From Pseudomonas sp. Irchel s3f7 (GTDB lineage Bacteria > Pseudomonadota > Gammaproteobacteria > Pseudomonadales > Pseudomonadaceae): DNA of 64,000 nt. Positions within the stretch are counted from its first letter, which is position 1. Every line of letters begins with the position of its first letter. Below the pieces are notes generated by a model that was not told the origin of the DNA, made no database searches, and saw only the letters and a program-made list of their open reading frames with translations. This document shows positions 19,183 through 26,915 of this stretch, piece by piece. The stretch is from the NCBI RefSeq assembly GCF_900187615.1, contig NZ_FYDO01000014.1, positions 1-64,000 of the forward strand, in the 5' to 3' direction. The position numbers and the translations under genes were made by a program.

Positions 19183-19206
19183 GCCGATCCGGAAAAGAGG
19201 ACACAC

Positions 19207-20118
19207 GTGAAAGCCAGATCCGATGAGTTGCAGATTTTCGTCTGCGTGATTGAGTGCGGATCGATTTCTGCGGCGGCGGAGCAGGTTGGGCAAACACCTT
19301 CGGCCGTCAGCCGCACGCTCTCGCGGCTGGAGGCCAAGCTCGACACCACGCTGATCAACCGCACCACGCGACGCATGGACCTGACCGAGGAGGGCAAGTA
19401 TTTCTTCGAGCATGCCAAGCGGATTCTCGATCAGATGGACGAACTCGAAGAACGCCTGACTTCACGCCAGCAAACACCGTCCGGGCGCTTGCGGATCAAC
19501 GCCGCTTCGCCGTTCATGCTTCACGCCATCGTGCCTTACGTCGATGAGTTCCGCCGCCTCTACCCGGACATCCAGCTCGAACTCAACAGCAACGACCTGA
19601 TCATCGATCTGCTGGAGCAAAGCACCGACATCGCCATCCGCATCGGCACCCTGACCGATTCCACGTTGCACGCCAGATCCCTGGGTTGCAGTCCGCTGCA
19701 CATCGTCGCCAGCCCGGCCTATCTGGAAAAACACGGCACACCGACAGCGGTGGCGGAGCTTGCCGAACATACACTGCTGGGCTTCACCCAGAACGAAGGC
19801 TTGAATCAATGGCCGCTGCGACATGTGCATGGCGATCGCTGGCCGATCCAGACATCGCTCAGTGCCTCCAGCGGCGAGACCATTCGTCATCTCGTTCTGG
19901 AGGGGCAGGGCATCGCCAGTCTTTCGCACTTCATGACCATCGAGGACATACGTGCCGGGCGGCTGAAAGTGTTGTTGGCCGAGTTCAACAGCGGTTATCG
20001 CCAGCCGATCAACGCGGTGTATTACCGCAACTCGCAACTGGCGCTGAGGATTCAGTGTTTCCTGGACTTTATTCAGGGCAAATTGGCGGCGTATGCGTCG
20101 GCAGATTTCAGTGGTTGA
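19207..20118 (+). CDS. LysR-type transcriptional regulator next to mdaB
   Basis: The 303-residue protein has the LysR helix-turn-helix (ELQIFVCVIECGSISAAAEQ, then TPSAVSRTLSRLEAKLDTTL) and the effector domain (SGRLRINAASPFMLHAIVPY near residue 94). It starts at GTG? The frame begins with an ATG-equivalent codon (GTG) at 19207, preceded by an AAGAGG ribosome site, and covers the full LysR length. It resembles regulators found beside mdaB or oxidoreductase genes and probably controls the upstream mdaB; the effector is unknown. Confidence 0.88.
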   Translation: MKARSDELQIFVCVIECGSISAAAEQVGQTPSAVSRTLSRLEAKLDTTLINRTTRRMDLTEEGKYFFEHAKRILDQMDELEERLTSRQQTPSGRLRINAASPFMLHAIVPYVDEFRRLYPDIQLELNSNDLIIDLLEQSTDIAIRIGTLTDSTLHARSLGCSPLHIVASPAYLEKHGTPTAVAELAEHTLLGFTQNEGLNQWPLRHVHGDRWPIQTSLSASSGETIRHLVLEGQGIASLSHFMTIEDIRAGRLKVLLAEFNSGYRQPINAVYYRNSQLALRIQCFLDFIQGKLAAYASADFSG

Positions 20119-20186
20119 TTTTACTTTCGCTTGAGACCGCGTCATCGTTCATCGCGGGCAAGCCACACACAGGAACTCGCGTTCTT

Positions 20187-20214
20187 TGTAGGAGCGAGCT
20201 TGCTCGCGATGGCG
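20187..20214. repeat. Single REP-like element (GTAGGAGCGAGCTTGCTCGCGA type)
   Basis: One copy of the unit TAGGAGCGAGCTTGCTCGCG lies in the 171-bp gap before the SulP gene. The same unit occurs as an inverted pair at 23423-23521. Nothing else recognisable is in this gap. Confidence 0.8.
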
Positions 20215-20289
20215 TTTCCAGGGTCTCAACAACTGGCCGGGTCGCCCACGATTCCGTAACATCCGCACACTCTTTTCGCGACTTCCTGC

Positions 20290-21747
20290 ATGCGGTCTTC
20301 CATGAAACCAAAACGTCTACGCGCCGATGTCCTGGCCGGGCTCACCACCTCTTTTGCCCTGTTGCCCGAATGCATCGCCTTCGCGCTGGTGGCCCATCTC
20401 AATCCGCTGATGGGGCTTTACGGTGCGTTCATCATTTGCACGCTGACCGCGCTGTTCGGCGGGCGGCCGGGCATGGTGTCCGGCGCGGCCGGGTCGATGG
20501 CGGTGGTGATCGTCGCGCTGGTGGTGCAGCACGGTGTCCAGTACCTGCTGGCTACCGTTCTGCTCGGCGGTTTGATCATGATGGCGTTCGGGTTGCTCAA
20601 GCTCGGCAAACTGGTGCGCATGGTGCCGCATCCGGTGATGCTCGGTTTCGTCAACGGCCTGGCGATCATCATTGCGCTGGCGCAACTGGAACACTTCAAG
20701 GACGGTGAGACCTGGCTGAGCGGAACACCGCTGTACATGATGCTCGGCCTGGTTGCCGTGACCATGGCCATTGTCTACGTACTGCCGCGCCTGACCCGCA
20801 CGGTGCCGCCGGCCTTGGTGGCGATTCTCGGCGTGGGGCTGGCGGTCTATCTGCTCGGCCTGCCGACCCGCACCCTGGGTGACATGGCGCACATTGCCGG
20901 TGGCTTGCCGATGCTGGCGCTGCCGGACATTCCGTGGACCCTGGAAACCCTGCGCATCATCGCGCCTTACGCGATCCTGATGGCGCTGGTCGGCTTGCTG
21001 GAAACCCTGCTGACCCTGAACCTCACCGACGAAGTCACCGAGAGCCGCGGCTATCCGGACCGCGAGTGCGTGGCGCTCGGTGCGGCGAACATGGTGTCCG
21101 GGGTGTTTGGCGGCATGGGCGGTTGCGCCATGATCGGCCAGACCGTGATCAACCTCAGTTCCGGTGGTCGCGGGCGTTTGTCCGGCGTGGTGGCCGGGGT
21201 GTCGATCCTGCTGTTTATTCTGTTTCTGTCGCCGCTGATCGAACGCATTCCTCTCGCTGCGCTGGTCGGGGTGATGTTCGTGGTGTCGCAGCAGACATTT
21301 GCCTGGGCGTCGTTGCGAGTGCTGAACAAAGTGCCGCTGAACGATGTGCTGGTGATCATCGCGGTAACGGTGGTCACCGTGTTCACTGATCTGGCCACAG
21401 CGGTGCTCTGCGGGATCATCATCGCGGCGCTGAACTTTGCCTGGCAGCAGGCCCGGCAGCTGTACGCCGACAGTCATCTGGAAAACGACGGCAGCAAGCT
21501 TTACCGCCTCCATGGCACGCTGTTCTTCGCCTCGACGACACCCTTTCTCAACCAGTTCGACCCGGCCAACGATCCCGCGCAAGTGACGCTCGATTGCCGT
21601 CACCTGAGCTTCGTCGACTACTCGGCCATTGCCGCTCTGGACACCCTGCGCGAACGCTACAACAAGGCCGGTAAACACCTGCGGGTGCTGGGCTTGTCTG
21701 AGCGCTGCAAGAAGCTGTTGAAACGCGCCCGGGTGAATCACGACTAA
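20290..21747 (+). CDS. SulP-family anion transporter with STAS domain
   Basis: The 485-residue protein is a SulP/SLC26 inner-membrane transporter; bacterial members carry sulfate, bicarbonate or C4-dicarboxylates. It begins with the family start RADVLAGLTTSFALLPECIA (residues about 9-28), shows about ten to twelve hydrophobic spans including FGGRPGMVSGAAGSMAVVIVA, and ends in a STAS domain (VTLDCRHLSFVDYSAIAALD near residue 437). Substrate cannot be assigned. ATG 20302 is an alternative start; neither has a clear ribosome site. The C-terminus may be shortened by a frameshift, because an open tail in another frame follows to 21854 (see findings). Confidence 0.88.
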   Translation: MRSSMKPKRLRADVLAGLTTSFALLPECIAFALVAHLNPLMGLYGAFIICTLTALFGGRPGMVSGAAGSMAVVIVALVVQHGVQYLLATVLLGGLIMMAFGLLKLGKLVRMVPHPVMLGFVNGLAIIIALAQLEHFKDGETWLSGTPLYMMLGLVAVTMAIVYVLPRLTRTVPPALVAILGVGLAVYLLGLPTRTLGDMAHIAGGLPMLALPDIPWTLETLRIIAPYAILMALVGLLETLLTLNLTDEVTESRGYPDRECVALGAANMVSGVFGGMGGCAMIGQTVINLSSGGRGRLSGVVAGVSILLFILFLSPLIERIPLAALVGVMFVVSQQTFAWASLRVLNKVPLNDVLVIIAVTVVTVFTDLATAVLCGIIIAALNFAWQQARQLYADSHLENDGSKLYRLHGTLFFASTTPFLNQFDPANDPAQVTLDCRHLSFVDYSAIAALDTLRERYNKAGKHLRVLGLSERCKKLLKRARVNHD

Positions 21748-21855
21748 AGCAAATCAGGGCCAGTCCTGAAGACAACCAAGAGCGTCTGCGGCGGATCAAA
21801 CTCGCCCTCGACGATTATTGCGGCGGCGACGATCACTTGCCGCCGGGAGACTGAC

Positions 21856-23313
21856 ATGCAGTACGACACGCTGATTCGCAACGCCCTGATCATCGACGGC
21901 AGCAACAGCCCCGGCTATCGCGCCGACGTGGCCATTGCGAACGGTCATATCGAGCGTATTGGCGATTTGCAAGATGCGTGCGTCGAGGAAGAATTCGATG
22001 CGGCGGGCCATGTGCTGGCGCCGGGTTTCATTGACGTACACACCCACGACGACACGGTGGTCATCCGTCAACCGCAGATGCTGCCCAAGCTCAGCCAGGG
22101 CGTGACCACGGTGATTGTCGGCAACTGCGGAATCAGCGCATCGCCGGTCAGTCTGCGTGGCGATCCGCCGGACCCGATGAACCTGCTCGGCACGGCTGCG
22201 GCGTTTGTTTACCCGACGTTCCGCGACTATCGCGCAGCGGTCGAAATGGCGAACACCACGTTGAACGTTGCCGCGCTGGTCGGTCATACCGCGTTGCGCA
22301 GCAATCACCTCGATGACCTGTTCCGTACCGCCAGCGCCGATGAAATCACCGCGATGCGCTTACAGCTGCGCGCGAGTCTGGAGGCGGGTGCTTTGGGCCT
22401 GTCCACCGGTCTTGCCTACGCCAGCGCCTTCTCGGCTACCACTGACGAAGTGATGCAACTGACCGAAGAACTGACGGCGTTCGGCGCGGTGTACACCACG
22501 CACTTGCGCAGCGAATTCGAGCCGGTGCTGGAGGCCATGGACGAAGCGTTCCAGATTGGCCGTCACGCAAAATCCCCGGTGATCATTTCCCACCTCAAAT
22601 GTGCCGGCGCCGGTAACTGGGGACGCAGTCCGCAACTGCTGGCGTCTCTGGACGAGGCGGCGAAAACCCATCCGGTGGGCTGCGACTGTTATCCCTATGC
22701 GGCGAGCTCCTCGACGCTGGATCTCAAGCAAGTCACCGAGGCCCATCGCATCACCATCACCTGGTCCACGCCGCACCCGGAAATGGGTGGGCGCGACCTG
22801 GTGGACATCGCTGCGCAATGGAACCTGTCGCTGCTCGATACCGCTCGCCAATTGCAACCGGCTGGCGCGGTGTACTACGGAATGGACGAGGCGGATGTGC
22901 GACGAATCCTCGCGCATCCGTTATCGATGGTCGGTTCCGACGGCTTGCCGGAAGACCCGTTCCCGCACCCGCGATTGTGGGGCGCATTCCCTCGGGTGCT
23001 CGGACATTTCAGCCGCGACGTAGGACTGTTCCCTCTGCACACCGCCGTGCACAAGATGACCGGGTTGTCGGCGGCGCGATTCGGTTTGAAAGCGCGAGGC
23101 GAGATCCGCGAAGGTTATTGGGCAGACCTGGTGTTGTTCGACCCGGCGACGGTTCGTGATGTCGCGGATTTCAATGATCCGCAACGTGCGGCGCAAGGCA
23201 TCGAAGGCGTGTGGGTCAACGGTGTTTTGAGTTACCGTGACGGTCAGGCCAACGGTCGCAGGGCAGGGCGGTTCCTGGCGCGGGAAGGGGATTTGCGCGA
23301 AGGGTTCCGGTGA
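21856..23313 (+). CDS. D-aminoacylase / N-acyl-D-amino-acid deacylase
   Basis: The 485-residue protein is an amidohydrolase-superfamily enzyme removing acyl groups from N-acyl-D-amino acids. It shows the metal ligands HVLAPGFIDVHTHDDTVV near residue 55 (HxH), the cysteine ligand region VTTVIVGNCGIS near 85, HLRSEFEPVLEAMDEAFQI near 216, ISHLKCAGAGNWG near 244, and MVGSDGLPEDPFPHPRLWG near 358 with the catalytic Asp. A GGGAGA ribosome site precedes ATG 21856. Dihydropyrimidinase-like relatives exist, but the SDG-P-HPR pattern is typical of D-aminoacylases. Confidence 0.9.
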   Translation: MQYDTLIRNALIIDGSNSPGYRADVAIANGHIERIGDLQDACVEEEFDAAGHVLAPGFIDVHTHDDTVVIRQPQMLPKLSQGVTTVIVGNCGISASPVSLRGDPPDPMNLLGTAAAFVYPTFRDYRAAVEMANTTLNVAALVGHTALRSNHLDDLFRTASADEITAMRLQLRASLEAGALGLSTGLAYASAFSATTDEVMQLTEELTAFGAVYTTHLRSEFEPVLEAMDEAFQIGRHAKSPVIISHLKCAGAGNWGRSPQLLASLDEAAKTHPVGCDCYPYAASSSTLDLKQVTEAHRITITWSTPHPEMGGRDLVDIAAQWNLSLLDTARQLQPAGAVYYGMDEADVRRILAHPLSMVGSDGLPEDPFPHPRLWGAFPRVLGHFSRDVGLFPLHTAVHKMTGLSAARFGLKARGEIREGYWADLVLFDPATVRDVADFNDPQRAAQGIEGVWVNGVLSYRDGQANGRRAGRFLAREGDLREGFR

Positions 23314-23422
23314 CGGTTGAGCGGTGCGTCACAATGGTGGCACTTCGATGTTAAAGAATGACATTTTCGGGCCGAAGGACTGATATCAAGCCCGCTACCA
23401 TTGCTGTTTGGTTACGTATTTT

Positions 23423-23521
23423 TTAGGAGCAAGCTTGCTCGCGATGGACAAAAGAGCGCAGCGTTTACCCAGTAGACACGCGTCATCGTTAACGACCCTC
23501 GCGAGCAAGCTCGCTCCTACA
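23423..23521. repeat. REP-like inverted pair (REPIN)
   Basis: TTAGGAGCAAGCTTGCTCGC at 23423 and, in inverse orientation, CGCGAGCAAGCTCGCTCCTA ending near 23520 lie about 45 bp apart. They fill the gap between the D-aminoacylase and the VOC-fold gene; the right copy lies 28 bp before the next start codon. Confidence 0.85.
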
Positions 23522-23548
23522 GGTCTTTCATTGTCTGGGAGCAACCCG

Positions 23549-23917
23549 ATGAGTTTCGGTAAAACCACTCCGATCCTGCGTATTTTCGATGAAGCCAAGG
23601 CCGTGGAGTTCTACGTCGACTTCCTGGGTTTCAAAATCGACTGGCAGCACCGCTTCGAGGCCAACTTCCCGCTGTACTTGCAGGTTTCCCGTGGCGATTG
23701 CGTGCTGCATCTGTCCGAGCACCACGGCGACTGCTCGCCGGGTTCGGCATTGCGCATCGAGACCGATGAGCTGGAAGCCTTCCAGCAGCAGTTGCTGGCC
23801 AAGGAATACAAATTTGCGCATCCGCAGATTCAGGCCATGCCCTGGGGAAGCCAGGACATGACCATCAGTGATCCGTTTGGAAATCGGTTGGTGTTTACCA
23901 ATGCGATCTGTGTTTGA
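23549..23917 (+). CDS. VOC-fold (glyoxalase/bleomycin-resistance) protein
   Basis: The 122-residue protein is a single glyoxalase-type module: TPILRIFDEAKAVEFYVDFL at the N-terminus, LQVSRGDCVLHLSEHHGDCS in the middle and MTISDPFGNRLVFTNAI at the C-terminus. Such small proteins sequester glycopeptides (bleomycin) or act as metal-dependent lyases; the exact role cannot be told. I chose ATG 23549 because a GGGAG ribosome site precedes it and the fold starts there; the open frame extends to 23408 through the REP pair. It overlaps the convergent zinc-ribbon/glycine-zipper gene by 23 bp. Confidence 0.85.
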   Translation: MSFGKTTPILRIFDEAKAVEFYVDFLGFKIDWQHRFEANFPLYLQVSRGDCVLHLSEHHGDCSPGSALRIETDELEAFQQQLLAKEYKFAHPQIQAMPWGSQDMTISDPFGNRLVFTNAICV

Positions 23918-24155
23918 AAAAAACCTCAGAGGGGATCATCTGTAGCCCCCCGAGAATGGCCCCAGCCATGCCACCAGCAGCAACACCGGCGGGGCCAGCG
24001 ACTACGCCGATTACTGCGCCAATTTCGGCACCGGCCATGGCGCCGGTGACGCCTTGGGCTGCGCCACCAACAGTGCCAATCAGGGCGCCGATTTTCCTGC
24101 CCAAATCTTTGGTGATGACTGCGGTGGAGTGACAGCGTGGGCATTGAGTGGTCAT
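23895..24155 (-). CDS. Small zinc-ribbon/glycine-zipper protein, unknown function
   Basis: This 86-residue protein starts with a CPRCHS knuckle (residues 5-10) and then has a long glycine-zipper stretch, with repeats such as GALIGTVGGAAQGVTGAMAG and AEIGAVIGVVAGPAGVAAGG, to about residue 72. Glycine zippers pack as transmembrane hairpins, so it is probably a small membrane protein with a short metal-binding head. An AGGAA ribosome site lies upstream of ATG 24155. A shorter relative, cut off in the zipper, lies at 24580-24732. The function is not known to me. It marks the left side of the accessory region. Confidence 0.75.
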   Translation of the reverse strand: MTTQCPRCHSTAVITKDLGRKIGALIGTVGGAAQGVTGAMAGAEIGAVIGVVAGPAGVAAGGMAGAILGGLQMIPSEVFFKHRSHW

Positions 24156-24347
24156 GTGCAGGGTTCCTGTCGAGAAAGTCGGGATGAAGTCATTGCACGG
24201 GCATAGAGCCCATCAAGCAGGTCGCCTGAGCGATCTGCTTAAATGGAGAGACTATGGAGTCTGGGGGATGCCTGATGCGGATGGGTGCAGGTTCGTGATG
24301 TATGACTGAGATTTTGTTGAGTCGAATGCACCTGATAGGCTGGAGCC

Positions 24348-24495
24348 GTCGCAAACCTGGCGATTGCCTTCGAACATTACAACGAGGAGCATCCGCGCAG
24401 TGCGTTGAAATACCTCTCACCGATGGAGTTTCGGAGCTTGGCGGCGGCATCAAATTAACGGGGAGTTGGTGTCTGGTCTGATAGGGGCAAGTTCA
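24348..24495 (+). mobile_element. Remnant of an IS3-type insertion sequence (3' end)
   Basis: Reading frame 24357-24458 encodes the C-terminal tail typical of IS3-family OrfB transposases: AIAFEHYNEEHPRSALKYLS then PMEFRSLAAASN and a stop. It is followed by a segment, about 24469-24495, GTGTCTGGTCTGATAGGGGC then AAGTTCA, that looks like the right terminal inverted repeat and ends in CA. Everything upstream of about 24350, including the DDE core and the left end, is missing, so this is a dead fragment. It lies between two copies of the glycine-zipper family. Confidence 0.75.
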
Positions 24496-24579
24496 GTAGG
24501 CAAGTCGTTACTATTACCCGTTTAGCGCATCGATACCACTTTCAGACCTCTTGTTCCCTGAACGGCTGAGACCGACAAG

Positions 24580-24732
24580 CTACCGGTAGCGGCTTGCTGG
24601 ATGACCGCCAGCCAGTGCAGTACTGACGCCAAGCGCAGCACCGCCAACGGTGCCGACTGCGGCGGCGATCTTCATGGCGTGATGAAAAGCAGTGATTTTG
24701 GGGGAGTGACAGCGGGGGCATTGCAATGACAT
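24580..24732 (-). pseudogene. Truncated zinc-ribbon/glycine-zipper gene
   Basis: The 50-residue product begins MSLQCPRCHSPKITAFHHAM and continues AAAVGTVGGAALGVSTALAG, clearly related to the 86-residue gene at 23895. After residue 43 the zipper breaks off into GHPASRYR and a stop, so the C-terminal half is lost. An AAAAGG ribosome site remains upstream of ATG 24732. I read it as a gene broken by deletion, perhaps with the event that left the IS3 remnant. The alternative is a genuinely short protein. Confidence 0.6.
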
Positions 24733-24926
24733 GGTTGGAACCTTTTTAGTGGTGATGTCATTGCGGTTATATGGGGCTGAGAATTTTTCGAATCGAATCG
24801 CTAACAATCTAGGTCTTGTAATTGGGTCATATTCGATAATAAGATCTGGCCATCGCTTGAGTGCGTGTGGTGCCTGAGCAACCACGGCTGAGCAGTTGCC
24901 TCCTCAGTTGATCGGCTCAAAGGGCC
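24733..24926. other. Gap upstream of the viperin operon
   Basis: About 190 AT-rich bases that should hold the promoter of the three-gene operon and of the truncated gene read leftward. I see TTGTAA at 24816 and GATAAT at 24835, but only 13 bases separate them, too short for a sigma-70 promoter. No palindromic operator stands out. Confidence 0.4.
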
Positions 24927-26891
24927 TTGCCCTCTCTCTCCAAATCCCTTGCTGACTATGACCTGTTGCCTGAGGCAGCACGGTACTTTGTTGCCGTGGC
25001 TTTGTTGGAGAGAGCTGTGAATATTTCTGATCTGTTACACGCATCGCGTGACATCTATGTCCTGACTGAGAAGCCGAACACCAAAGTAGGTTGTTCTGAT
25101 CGCTTCTGGTCTATGCGACTCGAAGGTCTTCACCATGACCATATCCGTCTTGCTGTAGACCAGCTGCGCAGCCGTTGGCCTCGCCCTATCCCTAAACATC
25201 TCGCACGCTCCATGAAGTCGGTTGCGCTTCAGGACTCACTTGCTCGTAGCCTTGGCGCCAAGTCGTACTGCGACTGGCGTGAGGTCGAGCAACATAAGAT
25301 TACTGACCTTCTGTCCGCGCACGGTTTGTCAGTGCCTAGCGATCTCATTAAGTGGCCATATTCTCCGAGGGGTGGTGGATTTCTAACGGCTCGACAGGTT
25401 GCGGATCGGCTTTTCAATTCGGGTCTGCCACTGCCAAAGCGAATCTTTACCGGTGTGGGATCTTGCCTGTTTGCCCCTCGTGCATACGGTCGCCTGGATC
25501 TTGACCAGGTAGCTAGTTGCGCATTGTGGACAGACCAGCAGAGATACGCTTTTTGTGAGCAGCATGAGGATGAGATCCTCTTGCGTGCAGAGTACATGCA
25601 GGATGGTTGCGGTCTCGATTATCTCGATATGACAGGCCGGATGTTGATGCTCAACGCGGTAAGCGAGTTTATCGGCTGTATGTACAACATGATGGGCAGT
25701 AACCTCATGGAGCCTGCAGCGGGTGACCCGGTGATGCGCAGTTACAACATGTCCGAGGAGGATCTGGCGTTTGAGCTGCAACTGTTGCGGCTGTTCCGTA
25801 AAGAGATTGAAGGCTCCGATGATGGTTGGGTGGACGTGCTGCCTGTTCCTGGAAATTCCAATCTCATCTTCCTGAAAGGTGCTAACGGCACTTTTGACTG
25901 GGTCATTCGTGATCAGCGCGACAAGGAATTTTCCTCCAACCCGCTTCACCCGTTCTTCAAGAAGGACGAGGTGCCCAAGGCGATGGACCAAAGCAAGCTG
26001 GATGGGCATTTGTATTTCGCAACCGGCACATGGGCGGAAAAGCTGGAGCACGATGCGGAGTCGCGTCATTACGCAGAAGGGGGAACGGCGGCCAATTGGC
26101 CTGGTTATGCGAAGCTTATTCAGCGCGAGCTTATTGCGAGCCAGGGGTACCGGTTTCCACGCACTGAAACCGGGGTCGCATCCGATGAATTTATCCCGCA
26201 TCGGCTTGGCGAGAGCTGCTTGATGGTGTCACCCCTCGTTACGATCGCTGATTTTTTTGATTTTTGTAGCAGGTCAGACTGGGGGCACACCAGGCAAGAG
26301 AAAGCTCAAAAAACACGTAACAAGAAAATCGGTGATCTGGGCGCTATCAACATGGAGTTGAGTGATCTTCCAGTGAGCGTAACCTGGCTGGATGCTGTCG
26401 CGTATTGCCATGACTACGAGCAGCGGATGGGGCTTCCTGTTCGGCTGCTGACCATCGAAGATTGGCAGCAGGTTGCCCCTCCACCGATGGACTTCAGTCA
26501 TGTTTCATCAGTGCGCTCCTTTGTCGTCAAGAATGGAGAGATGCCTGACGACCCCATCTACGGGCAATTGGGCTGGGGCATTGTTGGTGGCGATGGCAAG
26601 CTGGGCGGTAACTCTTCGCATCGATACCGCCCCGACGGCTCCATGCACTACGGGCCGAACCTGAAGTGGGTCGATAACGACGAAGGAGTCCCATTCCTCT
26701 CGGTACCGGGTTTCGGCGAGTGGTTGTCTGACTATCAGCATGGATCTGCGCCGATTGCCTCTGTAGCAACCGGTCAATCTATTGTTGGTGGCTCAATTGA
26801 GCGCAATCTCTGCCCTGTTCATATGACGATGAGCTACAAGGGCGTCAAGGTCGGGTTCCGACTTTGCTACGTCGCTCATCTCGACGCCTAA
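24927..26891 (+). CDS. Large protein with C-terminal FGE/C-type-lectin-like domain, first gene of the viperin operon
   Basis: I do not recognise this 654-codon product as a named family. Residues 1 to about 130 look helical and include LARSLGAKSYCDWREVEQHK, reminiscent of small helical domains in toxin-related and glyoxalase-superfamily proteins. The middle (about 150-400) is without known motifs. From about 415 it resembles the formylglycine-generating-enzyme/SUMF1 fold: VSPLVTIADFFDFC, LPVSVTWLDAVAYCHDYEQR near 481, GFGEWLSDYQ near 595, and VGGSIERNLC then VKVGFRLCYV at the end. The catalytic Cys pair of true FGE is not in the expected place, so it may bind rather than modify. The only usable start is TTG 24927, with a poorly spaced AAAGGG before it, so the true N-terminus is uncertain or lost. 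It ends 24 bp before the viperin gene. Confidence 0.7.
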   Translation: MPSLSKSLADYDLLPEAARYFVAVALLERAVNISDLLHASRDIYVLTEKPNTKVGCSDRFWSMRLEGLHHDHIRLAVDQLRSRWPRPIPKHLARSMKSVALQDSLARSLGAKSYCDWREVEQHKITDLLSAHGLSVPSDLIKWPYSPRGGGFLTARQVADRLFNSGLPLPKRIFTGVGSCLFAPRAYGRLDLDQVASCALWTDQQRYAFCEQHEDEILLRAEYMQDGCGLDYLDMTGRMLMLNAVSEFIGCMYNMMGSNLMEPAAGDPVMRSYNMSEEDLAFELQLLRLFRKEIEGSDDGWVDVLPVPGNSNLIFLKGANGTFDWVIRDQRDKEFSSNPLHPFFKKDEVPKAMDQSKLDGHLYFATGTWAEKLEHDAESRHYAEGGTAANWPGYAKLIQRELIASQGYRFPRTETGVASDEFIPHRLGESCLMVSPLVTIADFFDFCSRSDWGHTRQEKAQKTRNKKIGDLGAINMELSDLPVSVTWLDAVAYCHDYEQRMGLPVRLLTIEDWQQVAPPPMDFSHVSSVRSFVVKNGEMPDDPIYGQLGWGIVGGDGKLGGNSSHRYRPDGSMHYGPNLKWVDNDEGVPFLSVPGFGEWLSDYQHGSAPIASVATGQSIVGGSIERNLCPVHMTMSYKGVKVGFRLCYVAHLDA

Positions 26892-26915
26892 CCCTCTTTC
26901 ACTAGGAGCTGAATA

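Noticed and set aside
23423..23521. A CRISPR array
   Set aside because: There are only two inverted copies of a palindrome, not regularly spaced direct repeats, and no cas genes.
24190..24453. A leftward gene across the IS remnant
   Set aside because: It is the opposite strand of the transposase fragment and has no recognisable domain or ribosome site.
24927..26891. The FGE/C-type-lectin-like domain as the variable protein of a diversity-generating retroelement
   Set aside because: No reverse transcriptase, no template repeat and no adenine-biased variable repeat were found nearby.
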